In this document: positions 24,027-36,300 of the stretch, piece after piece | Layout: every line of letters starts with the position of its first letter | Position numbering within the stretch: the first letter of the stretch is position 1 | DNA from: Siphonodentalium dalli | Lineage: Eukaryota > Mollusca > Scaphopoda > Gadilida > Siphonodentaliidae | DNA: 64,000 nt | Assembly (NCBI GenBank): GCA_032622095.1 | Contig: CP136063.1 | Coordinates: forward strand, 277,135,426 to 277,199,425 | Direction: 5' to 3' | Notes under the pieces: model-generated | Databases searched by the model: none | Seen by the model: the letters and a program-made list of their open reading frames with translations, nothing else | What the model was told of the DNA's origin: nothing | Translations under genes and position numbers: made by a program

Positions 24027-24102
24027 CAATCACATGGTAATAAGGCAATCACATGGTAATAAGGCAATCACATGGTAATAAGGCAATCACATGGTAATAA
24101 GG
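24027..24102. repeat. 19-bp tandem repeat, 4 copies
   Basis: CAATCACATGGTAATAAGG repeated four times without variation. Confidence 0.93.
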
Positions 24103-24343
24103 CAATAATTGGGTTGTCGAACTGATACGGACTGACCAATCATCCAAAACCATCACATCAGCACATGGTTTGTCAATACAAAATATGGAGTTTGTTTTAC
24201 TTGTGTATATCTCGCATGTAACCATGTGTAAAATACAGTCCACCGGCATCTGACCACTGATTCTTAAGAAAACGTAAAATGGGTTACATAAATATTGGTC
24301 TGGAGCACTGATTACATCTTTTAATATGTTTGTAGTTAATTAT

Positions 24344-24575
24344 CAGAGTCCTATTACATAACATCTCATTCTAATATTCAGAGTCCTATTACATAACATC
24401 TCGTCCTAATATTCAGAGTCCTATTACATAACATCTTGTTCTAATATTCAGAGTCCTATTACATAACATCTTGTTCTAATATTCAGAGTCCTATTACATA
24501 ACATCTTGTTCTAATATTCAAAGTCCTGTTACGTAACATCTTGTTCTAATATTCAGAGTTTATATAACATTTCGT
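24344..24575. repeat. 35-bp tandem repeat, ~6.6 copies
   Basis: Units start CAGAGTCCTATTACATAACA and end CTAATATT. The last copy is degraded. Confidence 0.92.
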
Positions 24576-24603
24576 ACTAAGTTGTAATCAGTTAGGGAAT
24601 AGT

Positions 24604-24873
24604 CAAGCCTTGAAATAGACTTATAGTGTGCCTGTCAATTGCAGAATGAGGTCCCCAGAGGGTGAATTTAGTGATGCTACACTGCATAGTGGGTTAGCAT
24701 CACCAAATTCACCCTCTGGGAACCTCATTCTGCTGAGTTGTAAGCAGAATGAGGTCCCCAGAGGGTGAATTTGGTGATGCTAACCCGCTATGCGGGGTAG
24801 CATCACTAAATTCACCCTCTGGGGACCTCATTCTGCAAATGACAGTCAGACAGACACACTATTTCAAGGCTTG
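24604..24873. mobile_element. hAT-type MITE (short form) with perfect 8-bp duplication
   Basis: CAAGCCTTGAAATAG to CTATTTCAAGGCTTG, flanked by GGAATAGT on both sides (24596-24603, 24874-24881). This copy defines the exact ends and the hAT-like 8-bp duplication for the family. Confidence 0.92.
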
Positions 24874-24881
24874 GGAATAGT

Positions 24882-25930
24882 TACATGTTGTCCAGTTCTG
24901 GGTAAACCTGACTCAAATAGCTACGTAATACTGAGTCTGAAGAAAATGCCGGTATTTTCTATTACCAAATAGCACTGTGTCGCTATAAATAACTTCTCCT
25001 TACAACCCATGCATTATAATACCATAGCGCATACATAGCTTTACGAATGACAGATATTGCCTGTATATCCGATGCTTCAAACTGGTGCTATTTCTAGCTA
25101 TGTGGTGAATCTACTGCTGTTTTGGCATTCCGACAATCGCCCCGAATGGCTGCAATCCACTGCATCACTATTCTGATAAATGTTGTGATTGAATGACACT
25201 GACATAGTGAATTCTGGTGGTAATACAAAACACTGGCATTTTTCTTCCGACTCTGTATTGCATAGCTATTCCAGTCGGGTATACCCAGAACTGCATGTTA
25301 TCCTATGGATAAAAATGCTTAGGACATTCATGTTTCGATAGTTTTGATCATTAAATATATTTTTCCGTGTTAACTATATGATAACTTATGTCCACAGTCT
25401 GGTGAGTCTGGAGACCGGGTGATCCCAGACTCTTATGTAGAACAGCTATACGTTCAGAGAGGCAGAGTTCTGTCCCCTGCTATGCTGACCTGACCACTGC
25501 CATCACGTACACAGAATGTGAGGAAATCTTATGTTATTGGTTTGTCCGTCCACCCATCTGTCAGTGCGTCTGCCTGTCCGTCAGTCCATTCACATTTGGT
25601 TTGCCGATGATAACTTTAAATAGTCTGAATGGTGTGCAATAAATCAATATCTCTATCTCTTCATCCACATCCTCGATTCCCTCAATACAAATGGCAAATA
25701 GTGATTTCGGCCTTAGCTTGATAAAGTATGTATTTTCGGTCTTATTTTTGTGTAACGTAGCAGCCGTTTTATAAGCCATACATTATTATAATAATATTTT
25801 AACACTGTGTGTGACTTTAAATTGCTCATATCGTTATTGTCTCGGAAGAGATTCATTGATTCTATTGATTTATTTCTTCTAGTCATTTTATTAAAATTAG
25901 TTTTATTTTTATTCACAAATTGCTCTGGGC
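24882..25930. other. Unique spacer with a 'gtccgtcc' degenerate repeat
   Basis: At 25540-25640 'tttgtccgtccacccatctgt' followed by 'gataactttaaatagtctgaatgg' resembles the degenerate sequence at 45690-45850. No gene signal. Confidence 0.45.
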
Positions 25931-26350
25931 TTAACCCTTTACCCAACAGAACGGCCCTGTGCCAATGCATTCTCTTATATATGCGAGTCGACCATAGGTC
26001 GCCTCGCATATATAAGAGAATGCATTGGCTTAACAGATTAAAAATTATAAAATTGTTAAAGAATGTAAGAAAAAATGGTAAAAAGTGTTCAAAAAAGTTT
26101 TTTTTTAGGCCAATGCATTCTCTTATATATGCGAGGCGACCTATGGTCGACCCGCATATATAAGAGAATGCATTGGCACAGGGCATAACTGTAACTATCA
26201 CAATGTGGTCAAGGAGCCGGTTCCAATGATATCCAATGCATTCTCTTATATATGCGAGGCGACCTAAGGTCGACTCGCATATATAAGAGAATGCATTGGC
26301 ACAGGGTATATGGGTTGATACAAAAATCGACCTGGCACTCAAAGGGTTAA
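25931..26350 (+). mobile_element. Chimeric TTAA-flanked MITE (family A left, family B right)
   Basis: Starts as family A (TTAACCCTTTACCCAAC, two hairpins, then the 'aaggagccggttccaatgatatcc' tail). It then switches into a third hairpin (26230-26305) and the family B right end 'gacctggcactcaaagggttaa'. TTAA bounds both sides. The switch lies where both families have a short ATATCC/CCAATG similarity. Confidence 0.82.
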
Positions 26351-26571
26351 TGTGGTAATTATCGACGTATTACAAATTTTCTCTGTTTAAGTCAGCAGGG
26401 GATGCGAATAAAATACTTCCATGATGTTATATTATTGATTACATTGGTATACACTTGCATGCTTAGAAAATTGCTTCTATTTTTCTCCAAGGTCCACCCA
26501 TTTTGTCTGTGTTCATGTACCAATAATGCTGAGGGTGTGCAGTGTAGTTAGGTTATGTACCCACATATTAA

Positions 26572-26672
26572 CACAGGTCCCCAAAACAAAAATTGACCCC
26601 ACCCCCAATAGAACTTAATCCTAGGATTAAGTACTATTGGGGTGGGGTCAATTTTTGTTTTGGGGACCTGTG
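26572..26672. mobile_element. 101-bp perfect foldback with 8-bp duplication
   Basis: CACAGGTCCCCAAAACAAAA mirrored almost perfectly to TTTTGTTTTGGGGACCTGTG, with a CCTAGG centre. It is flanked by CATATTAA at 26564-26571 and 26673-26680. Size, CA..TG ends and 8-bp duplication suit a hAT-type MITE of another family. Confidence 0.85.
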
Positions 26673-26680
26673 CATATTAA

Positions 26681-26784
26681 GGCCTAGATGCACGTGTTTG
26701 CTTAAAATTCCTTATATTTCAGAATGGATTTTTTGAATAACTCACTGGAGAAAGTTTCTAAATTCGTACATGTGATATATGTAC

Positions 26785-26816
<32 letters not shown>

Positions 26817-28562
26817 ATGTGATATATGATTCATAAAAATTAAGAATCATTAATCACTTCAAAACTATTGGTGCACATTCTATACTTAATGGCATGAAAT
26901 ATCCTTATAATTTCCTGTTTTCAGGAACCAAGAACATCTGTAAAATTGCAATTTGCTGCCGAAAAAAAACATTGTTGTTTAATTTTTTGTTGTTCCAAAA
27001 AAAATATACATCCAAATACTAGTACTGCTTAACACATCCCTCTTGTTTTTACAGAGAAGATAGATAGATAGTTTATTATATAGATAATGCATGGCTTGGA
27101 GTTGACTATGCCAAAATAGTGGTCTGATAGGAAGTATTGCCACAGGCAAGTGGACTATTCCTCCTCGAGGACCACTATTTTGACACAGTCCACGACAAGA
27201 CGTGAACTATTTATTATATTATATCAAACATTGGTGTCAATTCTCTCACAATTTCTGTGTCTGATTTTGTTACATTTTTATTTACCGCTAATTTTGGAAA
27301 TCGGTCTCAGAATTTACAATATACAGTAATCTTTTGACCAGGTTATTACTTACAATTAACATCATCTCTTTGTGATTCATGTATTTATTTTTTAAGATTT
27401 GTCATTAACTAAGAAATTCGGGAAAACAACAACAAGGAAAATTAGAAAAGATGAATTGTTTATTTTCAATGAAATTGGAAAAGGTAGTAATACCAGTCAC
27501 TCAAAAATAACAACCAGTAAAGTTCAATATAGTTTCATATTGGCAGTGTGTTCAGGTGTCAATCCAATTGTGCGAAATTATTTTGTTACTATATTAATAT
27601 AAAAAAGGATAGCATGTGAGTAGGCCAAGTCCTATCGAAAAATAGTATAGCAGTGTGCAGCCAGTCAGAACACGAGAAAATCAGATATAATATTGGATAA
27701 TATACAGTTGTGTACAGTTGTATGTGGAAAAATACCTAAATATTTGTATATTAAATCTACATGTATATTATCTGGGCAAAGCCATGGCCATGTTGGTGGT
27801 CTTCCTGGCAATGCACAGACATATTAACACCACTGCACTCCCCGACAGAAAGTGGTAATAATAGAAATAACATGACGCTGTCAGAAATGATATCCACCCC
27901 TTCACCTTATACCTCGACTTCATCTCGGGCCTTTATAATTTCTGTCTCGATGTTATACCACAACGCCCTCTTGAATCATGTTATTGTCATATTCAAGTGT
28001 TTTTCCTGAATACTTCAAGAGAAATTTTTATGTGAAGATGTCTCACAGTTCTTACCTAGATTTATGCAAAATGTGTGTCTAAGTTTTAAAGATTGTGAAT
28101 CATTCCGGCCCAGAATAACAAAACAACATAATTTTTATCAAACCCAATGTTAAGACTACAAATAACTTTATCGTGAATAAAACACAGACAAAACTGAATA
28201 TTGGATATAATAATTGTCTGTAAAACCATAATAAAGTCACATATTTCTGATGTAGACTGGCGTTGGTTGTGAAATCTCTTCGATTCTAAATGACTTTGGC
28301 CTTGATGGAGGGTGCTAACAAGATAGAGTTATCCCTCTTGGTTTGCTCCAAACGTTTCCACGAGATTTCCTGATGTTTCTGTTCTGAAAATCACCATTAA
28401 AACTGTCTAAAAAAGTTGTATATGTATTATACCAGATAATATTGATATAAAATCAATATTAATTGATAGAAGCGTTTCCTGACTGTTATCTTTGATTCAC
28501 ATTTATTAGTTTTTATCAACTGAAACTATATAAAACTCGTTAGGAAGAGATACACTATCTTA
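26681..28562. other. Unique AT-rich sequence with a C30 tract
   Basis: Contains a 30-nt C run at 26787-26816 flanked by the direct repeat 'catgtgatatatg', a short (GATA)n at 27058-27070, and a small inverted repeat around 'gccaaaatagtggtc' / 'gaccactattttgac' (27110-27185). No gene signal. Confidence 0.5.
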
Positions 28563-29655
28563 AAAGGCCCACTTAATTTTCGAACCACCAGATCACATTA
28601 TAGACAACATATTCCATATTATATCCATGAACCACCAGATCACATTATATAAAACATATTCCATATTATATACCATGAACCACCAGATCACATTATATAC
28701 AACATATTCCATATTATTATCCATCCCTTAACTAACACTATTTCTGATTGGGCAAAAGCCCGCACGTGATAATCCGGAAAAAAGTCATATTGGACTCCCG
28801 AATGTCATATTGGACTCCCAAGTGTGCAATATAACTTTTTTATCGGGGACTGTGTGACGTCACGAATTAACTGTTGCGAAATGAATAGGTTAAATTCTGG
28901 TACGCCGCGCAACACTGGTGGATTTATCAGACGTTTCACTTCCGCATTGAGTTTTTTTTCATTTCCATGTTTACTGTTCCAAATCATGCTTTCTGATGAT
29001 CAAATACAGGCTTTTATAGAGAACTAAGTGCCGACAAATACCAAAAATAACCACTAACGTTTATTCCCAAAATATGGATAAACATACAGTTGGATAATAA
29101 AAATGTCATTATACAATGTTGTGTACAGTATGAGTTTTTCTTGTACTCGTCCAGGTTGTGATGAAAAGTCATATTGGACTCGACACTGCGTGTCTCGTCT
29201 AATATGACTTTTCACCACAACCTGGACTCGTACAAGAAAAACACATACTGTACACAACATTGTATAATAACTTTATATTATATACCATTTGAAAGAGGAA
29301 GCTCCAAAACATTGTATTGTCAACTGATCCTGTCGAATAAACTGGGAAAATATTGTTTTTGTCGAGGTACTGAGGTGTGTTCTGTGATTAATTGTGATCC
29401 AGACTGTACTATAAAGTCTATTATTCTCAATGGAAGGGGATAACTCTCTCTTAGTTTGAATTCTGATGCATTCTGGGTTGACAAGGGGGGAAGTCTTGGA
29501 ATGAATCTGAGAATCTCTATCACTTGGTCGACACTCCAAGGCCACAGCTGTTCCATATTCTGGTGGAATATATTATACTGTTGGTTCCCCTTCCAAATGG
29601 TATATAACATGGGATATGTTGTGTTTAATGGTCATTCGAAAATTAAGTGGGCCTT
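28563..29655. mobile_element. TTAA-flanked element (~1.1 kb) with 21-bp inverted ends
   Basis: Left AAGGCCCACTTAATTTTCGAA next to TTAA is mirrored at the right by TTCGAAAATTAAGTGGGCCT next to TTAA. Inside are three ~48-bp tandem units (28579-28724, 'gaaccaccagatcacattat'), two 'gtcatattggactccc' repeats, and a ~170-bp perfect hairpin (29104-29272). Short open frames on both strands have no recognisable transposase motif. Confidence 0.7.
29104..29272. repeat. Perfect hairpin inside the TTAA element
   Basis: 'atacaatgttgtgtacagta' and 'tttttcttgtac' on the left are mirrored by 'gtacaagaaaaa' and 'tactgtacacaacattgtat' on the right, around a GTCATATTGGACTCG / CTAATATGAC loop. Confidence 0.8.
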
Positions 29656-30536
29656 TAACATATTAAACATGCATTAAAAAAATGGAACAAATATTTGTCA
29701 GTGGGCATTATTATTATTATTATGGTTAATGGTCTTTTATTCAATTGAATAATTTTATAAGAATTTACACCATTTGTTAATGTACAATGAAATTCATTTT
29801 GTATGTCATTTTATTCTTTCACACGCTCGTCAATAGTATGCAGTGTATGTGTAATATAGGCTGTTCTGGGACATGTATATACATATATACCAGTGCAGCT
29901 TCTAAATCAAGTATTTTGTCTGTAAAAGACGAAAGTCGAACACATGGTCAGTACAAAGCTCATGTTGAGAGTGAGAAATAGTTCAGAAACTTAGATTTCT
30001 TCCAATTTGATGTCTCTTTGTGTGAGCCCAGCTTGCAAATTGCATCATGTGTCATCCATTATATATATATATTTTCCATCCGAACTCATATTTAGATTAT
30101 CATTTTAACCATTACGCACCTTTATAATGTTTGGATTTTCTCATTTTACCCATGATACACATATCATACGAACCACTCATTGCTTTCATGTTATGTCCAA
30201 TCCTTTCCTTAAAGATGCACGGTTTGATTCGACACCAAATAGTCTGGAATGTTCTAAGCCAATTTTCCAGGCAGGAAAAAAAAAGGAAAATTACTTGTGA
30301 TCACCTTTATTCATATCACGTAGGCATTGCAAAATTTAACAAAATCAACCATAAGTAATCGAAATTGATCACTTATATTCATTAATGTGAATGCTCTTTA
30401 TTATATACCAAATTAGGTCAATAATAGGTGATCATTGTAATTTTTGCTAGGCTGACAAAAATTTAAAACATGTTAAAACTTCCTCTTTTGAAAGTCGATA
30501 TCTGGTCATCAAAACCTCATATTCATTGGTCAGATA
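29656..30536. other. Unique AT-rich spacer
   Basis: A (TA)n tract lies near 30059-30071. No gene signal. Confidence 0.5.
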
Positions 30537-30752
30537 TACAGTAATGCTCTAAGTAATCGACTCCTTAACCACAGCAGAATTATGGGTAACTTTTCAGGAT
30601 TTAGTCGGAAATATGGCTTGTTGCCATTCATCGGAAAGCTCTCACTGAAAGCTTTCTGATGAATGGCAACAAGCCATATTTCCGACTAAATCCTGCAAAG
30701 TTACCCATAATTCTGCTGTGGTTAAGGAGTCGATTACTTAGAGCATTCTGTA
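30537..30752. mobile_element. TA-flanked MITE family E, copy 5
   Basis: TACAGTAATGCTC start to GAGCATTCTGTA end, full-length foldback. Confidence 0.82.
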
Positions 30753-30888
30753 ATTATTTTCTGGTATAGAAAACATACAGATGGTGGTTTTATGGTGTCA
30801 GATCAGACAGGGCATCTTTAAAAGTTATAAATTGTCCAGGTACACTGTATAAAACGTACTAGAAACTACATTATTCATATATTCAGAA

Positions 30889-31288
30889 CAAGTCTGAATT
30901 TAGTGTGTCTGTCATTTGTATCCCGCACGGCAAATTCACCCTCTGGGAACCTCATTCTGCTGAGGCCTCAACTGCTATGGGAGACCTAGGATCAGATTGA
31001 AGTTCTCCAGTTGAACTTGGTGATCTTCACCCATTAGTCACCTCAATTATGCATTTTATTTTTATCTTCTGCAAATTAGGGGAAAAAGAATGTCAACAGA
31101 AGGGAAAAAGTACTAAAAACCAATATTAATTTTGAGATTATAGATACTTCCCAGAAGATGAGACCGAAGCAGAATAAGGTCCTCAGAGGGTGAATTTGGT
31201 GATGCCAGCCCACTGCAGGATAGCGTCACCAAATTCACCCTCTGGGAACCTCATTCTGCAAATGTCAGACACATTAAATTCAGGCTTG
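30889..31288. mobile_element. hAT-type MITE (long form) with perfect 8-bp duplication
   Basis: CAAGTCTGAATTTAGTGTGT to TTAAATTCAGGCTTG, flanked by ATTCAGAA (30881-30888 and 31289-31296). The left-hand inner hairpin is partly deleted. Confidence 0.9.
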
Positions 31289-31350
31289 ATTCAGAAGGTC
31301 TTCATATCGACGGGTGCTTCGTATCTCATCTTAACCATTTCTATATGAAT

Positions 31351-31460
31351 TACAGTAATACCCTAAATAATCACCTCCTTAACCACAGCAGAATTATGGG
31401 TCACTTTTCAGGATTTAGTCGGAAATATGGCTTGTTGCCATTCATTGGAAAGCTCTCACT
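31351..31460. mobile_element. TA-flanked MITE family E, left half only
   Basis: TACAGTAATACCC through CATTGGAAAGCTCTCACTGG, where similarity stops at the loop and unrelated sequence begins. Confidence 0.7.
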
Positions 31461-32692
31461 GGGTGTTGTCCTTTGACATGATAGCACAGCTCGGGGGGAA
31501 ATGATACATAAATACTACTGGTAACGTCCATTAATTTTTACCAGAGTTACCGCCCTTGTTTGACTTGGATTTATTATGTCTGTACAAACATTCCAGCTTG
31601 TAATTCAGGCATGGATCATCGGATTTGGTTGTGTTTGGTATGTTGATAGCTCAGCTTGCAGGGAAGGTTACCCACAATACCACGGGTTTCGTCCATTAAT
31701 TTTTACCAGAATTATGGCCCTTGCTTCTTAATTTTGTGTTTATGAAAATTTCAGCTTGTAATTTGGGCATGGTTCATCGGATTTGAATGTGCTTTGTTGT
31801 GTTGATAGCCCACTGCCGGTTTAGGGAGAAAGGGTACTCACATCTTGGATTCAGAAAAGTTTCCATCCATACCAATATTTAATATGGCCCACTCTCTAAA
31901 CTGAGGGTTAGGGGCATACACCACGCTTGGCGTTGCACTTGTGTTTATTATATTGTACCTGGACATTATGTGCGATTCTTGTTCATTAAGTTTGAGTCCA
32001 CAACGATTAACACCAGGCCTCAGTTCAGTGGGTTTCTTCGGGGAGAAATGACATAAATAAATATAGGTTTGCTGAGATATATTTCCTGTAACTTACGCTG
32101 ATGGGTTCATTATCACAACGCATCAATCACATTCGTAGCCAGCGTTTCTATGGCGATCACATTCGTAGCCAGCGTTTCTATGGCGATCACATTTGTAGCC
32201 AGCTTTTCATATTTATACGAGCCTCATTGAACAAGATCAGGTTAATCTCATTTTTCTGAGTTGATGGATGAAAAACAACTTGAATTTCAATTTGATATTA
32301 GAGCATCTAATAACCTGAGATTTCCGATCAATGTCTTCAAATGCTCGAATTATATTTCAAAATAAGTTGATAAGCGAAGTCAGTTTTGGAGCGTGACGTC
32401 GACATTTTAGTCACGAATGTGATGACGTCATATTTAGCGCCAAAAAAGCATGGAATTAGACAAACTGGCTACGAATGTGATCGCTGGTGAAAAGCTGGCT
32501 ACATTTTTGTGATCGATTTATAAGCTGGCTACGAATGTGACTGGAGCCTTGAGACAATGACCCCATCGATCGGCGTAACTTACAAGGTTACTTACACATA
32601 CCTACTTACACACATTTTGTTTGTTGTGAGTATGTTCATTCTTATGACCTTTTCTCATATTAATACATGTAATAATGCTAAGTTGCACAAAA
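31461..32692. repeat. Degenerate repeats and a small foldback
   Basis: Two to three diverged ~180-bp units with 'tccattaatttttaccaga' and 'cttgtaattcaggcatgg' occupy 31461-31870. At 32120-32550, repeats of 'atcacattcgtagccagc' (three direct copies) are mirrored by three copies of 'ctggctacgaatgtga', giving a foldback around 'gtgatgacgtcat'. No gene signal. Confidence 0.6.
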
Positions 32693-33097
32693 CAAGACTT
32701 GAAATAGTGTGTCTGTCATTTGCCGAATGAGGTCCACAGAGGGTGAATTTAGTATGGGCTAACATCACCAAATTCACCCTCTGGGAACCTCGTTCTGTTT
32801 AGGCATCATCTTCTGGGAAGTCTCTAGTCTCAAATTATTATAGTCACTTTTTCCATTCTGGGAAGTTTCTATATCCCATAATTGGCAGAAGATAAAATGC
32901 ACAATAGATGTGACTAATGGGTGATCACCACCAACTTCAACTGGGGAACTTCAATCTGTAGCAGTTGAGGCCTAAGCAGAATGAGGTTCCCAGAGGGAGA
33001 ATTTGGTAATGCTAGCCCGCCATGTTGGATAACATCTCTAAATTAACCCTCTGGGGACCTCATTCTCCAAATGTCAGACACACTATTTCAAGGCTTG
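32693..33097. mobile_element. hAT-type MITE (long form)
   Basis: CAAGACTTGAAATAGTGTGT to CACTATTTCAAGGCTTG. Flanks GCACAAAA (32685-32692) and GTACAAAA (33098-33105) match at 7 of 8 bases. Confidence 0.86.
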
Positions 33098-33678
33098 GTA
33101 CAAAACAAATATTCAAAAACTTCCAGAGCTGCATATGAATGAACATTTCCGCACAAAATAGAAAATAAAATACTTGTGAAAAAGCAGATGTTCTTAACAT
33201 ACTCAACATGCACAAGCAACAAATTTCAGTGGTTTGACATCTGCCTAATACTGAGAATACAACTTTTTGAGTGTGTACAAAATCTAGGGAGACATTGCCT
33301 CTCTCTGCTAGTCTCTGGCTGTGAAATATTGATAAGTTGTTTAAGAAATAGACAACAGTTTAAGATGTATTCAGAGTTCAATTTTTTTTCCTTTTGTGAA
33401 ATGCAGATGATTATTTTGGTGATATAATAAAGTTGACTATTCCCCTCAAGTCACCCATTAAGCTTGAGGCCTTCTCTAACAGCATTGTTTATTTAATGAT
33501 ATATTAAATAGAACCTGTTTGCCAAATTTATGCCATCATGTGTTTCCGAAATAATAAATTTACAAACATTAATAAAACTTTTATTCCCCAAATGGTTCTT
33601 TGTGGGTTGATCTCAGTGTCCACTCAATATGGACAGAACTATAGTTGTTTTAACACTTATGCCCTGCAGTTAAATTGT
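33098..33678. other. Unique AT-rich spacer
   Basis: An open frame at 33176-33427 has no recognisable domain. Confidence 0.4.
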
Positions 33679-34086
33679 TTAACCCTTTCATGATGCCTCG
33701 CATATATAAGAGAATGCATTGGCCTAACAATTTTTTATAAATTTTTCTTACATTCTTTAACAATTTTTATCATTTTGCTTATTTTCTTTAACAATTTTAT
33801 CATTTTTATCATTTTTTCATACATTCGTTAACAATTCTTAGAATATTTTCTTAAATTCTTTAACAATATTTATCATTCTGTATCATTATTTCTTACATTC
33901 TTTAACAAATTTTGTATCATTTTTTTCTTACTTTTTTTAACAATTATAAAGGATAATATAAAAATTGTTAGGCCAATGCATCCCTTATGTATGCGAGGTG
34001 ACCTATGGTCGACTCGCTTATATAAGAGAATGCATTGGCACAGGGTTTTTGCAAAAAATTCAGGAAGTTCCCATCATGAAAGGCCT
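33679..34086. mobile_element. TTAA-flanked MITE, family C, degraded
   Basis: TTAACCCTTTCATGATG start, half a hairpin, several 'cattctttaacaatttttatc' spacer repeats, a second hairpin (33970-34048), and a degraded right end CATCATGAAAGGCC without TTAA. Confidence 0.7.
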
Positions 34087-34441
34087 AAATTGTCACCACA
34101 TGGTCAATTAATCTCATATTTGGGATCCAGAATAGGCGGAGTTTTCTCCCCACAACAAAAGAATTTGTGAAACAATAAAAATCACTGATGTCCGTCCCAG
34201 ATGGTTTCCGATTGATATATTCAGTAGTAATTAATGAAATTAAATAATATTTAGTATGTGAACTTATTGGTTATGGGCAGAGGTAAAGTTCAAATATGGC
34301 AGAGGTCCTTGTTGACTTTGATTTTGCCAATTATTTTGATTTCTGGATGATAACTTAAGTTTCAGTTATAGGATTGTTTTAAAATTTGATATATGGATTT
34401 CTTACATGAAAATAAAGGTGAAGTTGAATTTGGGAGTCGGT
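34087..34441. other. Spacer
   Basis: No supported feature. It ends with GAGTCGGT, the probable left target duplication of the next element. Confidence 0.4.
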
Positions 34442-34886
34442 CAAGCCTGCAAATAGCGTGTCTGTCATTTGCAGAATGAGGTCCCCAGAGGGTGAATTTA
34501 ATGACGCTATCCCGCATAGCGGGCTAGCATCACCAAATTCACCCTCTGGGGACCTCATTCTGCTTAGGCCTCATCTTCTGAGAAGTATCTATGGTATCAA
34601 ATTAACATTGTTTTAGTTACGTTTTCCCATCTGGGAAGTTTCTATATCCCCTAATTTGCAGAAGATAAAATCCATAATTGAGGCGCCCAATGGGTGAACA
34701 TCACCAACTTCAACTGGGGAACTTCAATCTGATCCTAGGTCTGCCATAGCAGTTGAGGGCCTTAGCAGAATGAGGTCCCCAGAGGGTGAATTTAGTGATG
34801 CTAGCCCGCTATGCGGGATAGCGTCACTAAATTCACCCTCTGGGGACCTCATTCTGCAAATGACAGACACGCTATTTGCAGGCTTG
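34442..34886. mobile_element. hAT-type MITE (long form)
   Basis: CAAGCCTGCAAATAGCGTGT mirrored by ACACGCTATTTGCAGGCTTG. Both inner hairpins are well preserved. Flanks GAGTCGGT and GGTTCGGT match at 6 of 8. Confidence 0.88.
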
Positions 34887-34914
34887 GGTTCGGTCCAGTC
34901 ATTTTGAGCTCAAG

Positions 34915-35970
34915 TCAAGTTTGAGCTATTGCCATGGGTTGGTCATCTGTCCATCTGTGCATTTAGTCATCCATCATTCCCGTTAACACACCCTACAGGT
35001 GACATCTCTCATCTGATCGTACCAAACTTCATATGGATCTTCGGGGTGACCTCAGATAGGAGTCATACTTTTTTTCCTAAATTCATTAAAAACATGGCTG
35101 TCAGCAGCCATCTTGGATCCATTGCCACACCTTGCAGCACACATTTATTGGAGAATAGTTTCGAAAATTTACAGTCATGTTTTGGATCACCTCTAGATGG
35201 GATCTATCGAATTTGAACAACTTTCGATGAAAAACATTGCCACCGGCAACTGGATTATACTCTTTACATGACTAAATAATTTGGCACACCCCACATCCAT
35301 CATCCGACCATCGCCAAACTTCATATGGATCTTTTGGGTGACTGCTAGATTGGAGCCATCAAATTTTTCTGTATTTCATTGAAAAACATGGCCACCAGCA
35401 GCCATCTTGGATTTTACTCTTTGTATAACTAAATCCTTCGGCACACCCTACAGGCCAACTGCCTCCTCCGATCATCACCATATTTCATATGGATCTTCGG
35501 GGTGAACTCTTGATAGGAGCCATGCATTTTCCGAAATTAGTATAAAAAAAAATGGCCGCCAGCTGCCATCTTTGAATCCATCGCTGCACCCTGCAGCCCG
35601 CATTTATTGGAGAATTGTTTTTAAATTTACAGGCATGTTTTGGATCACCTCTAGATATGAGCTATCAAATTTGAACAATTTCTTATTAAAAGCATGGCCA
35701 ACAGCAGCCATCTTGGAGTTTACTCTTTCCAGCACTAAATCAGATGGGAGCCATCTCATATTTTACTTTTTCTATTAGAATTCCTGCATCGTTTGGTACC
35801 CCCTACAGATAAACTTTTTCATCCCATTAATCCCAAACTGGGTAACCTCTAGTTTACTAAAGCATATACATGTAAACTGTCTTAGTTCCCTATCGCTCTA
35901 TGGACTGTCATATATGGCATGATCCCATTTCCAAATTGAGTTACTGTGTCATTGACACTTTAATTACCAG
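34915..35970. repeat. Diverged copy of the satellite-bearing element
   Basis: Starts AAGTTTGAGCTATTGCCATG, contains about six diverged ~150-170-bp units with 'catggccgccagc(a/t)gccatctt', and ends at 'gtgtcattgacactttaatt'. It has the same head and tail as 54711-56911, so the satellite is part of a defined element, not a free array. Confidence 0.75.
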
Positions 35971-36300
35971 AGTTATGACCCTTGTTGACTTAGATTTTCC
36001 TAATTATTTTGGTTTCCAGACGATAACTTCATAGACTTTATAGATTTTCCTAATTATTTTGGTTTCCAGACGATAACTTCATAGACTTTATAGAATTTAC
36101 TGATTATTCTGGTGTCTAATCAAATAAACCTATGTGTGTTGACAACATAGACAGTTTGAAGCACAGTTTTATTCAATGATTCAGGGGATGTGGCCTGGCG
36201 ACCTTATTCAATAAATGGGTTGCATGGCTTAAAAAAAAGGGTGTATTACTCTGGATGTGTTCACACATGTATGATTCCAAAATTTCGACAAATTAGGCTG
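35971..36300. other. Spacer with a short duplication
   Basis: 'agattttcctaattattttg' with 'tttccagacgataacttcat' occurs twice in tandem (35992-36030 and 36043-36090). No gene signal. Confidence 0.5.

Noticed and set aside
29273-29610. Overlapping open frames of about 90-96 residues as a transposase
   Set aside because: No catalytic or DNA-binding motif could be recognised, and frames overlap on both strands.
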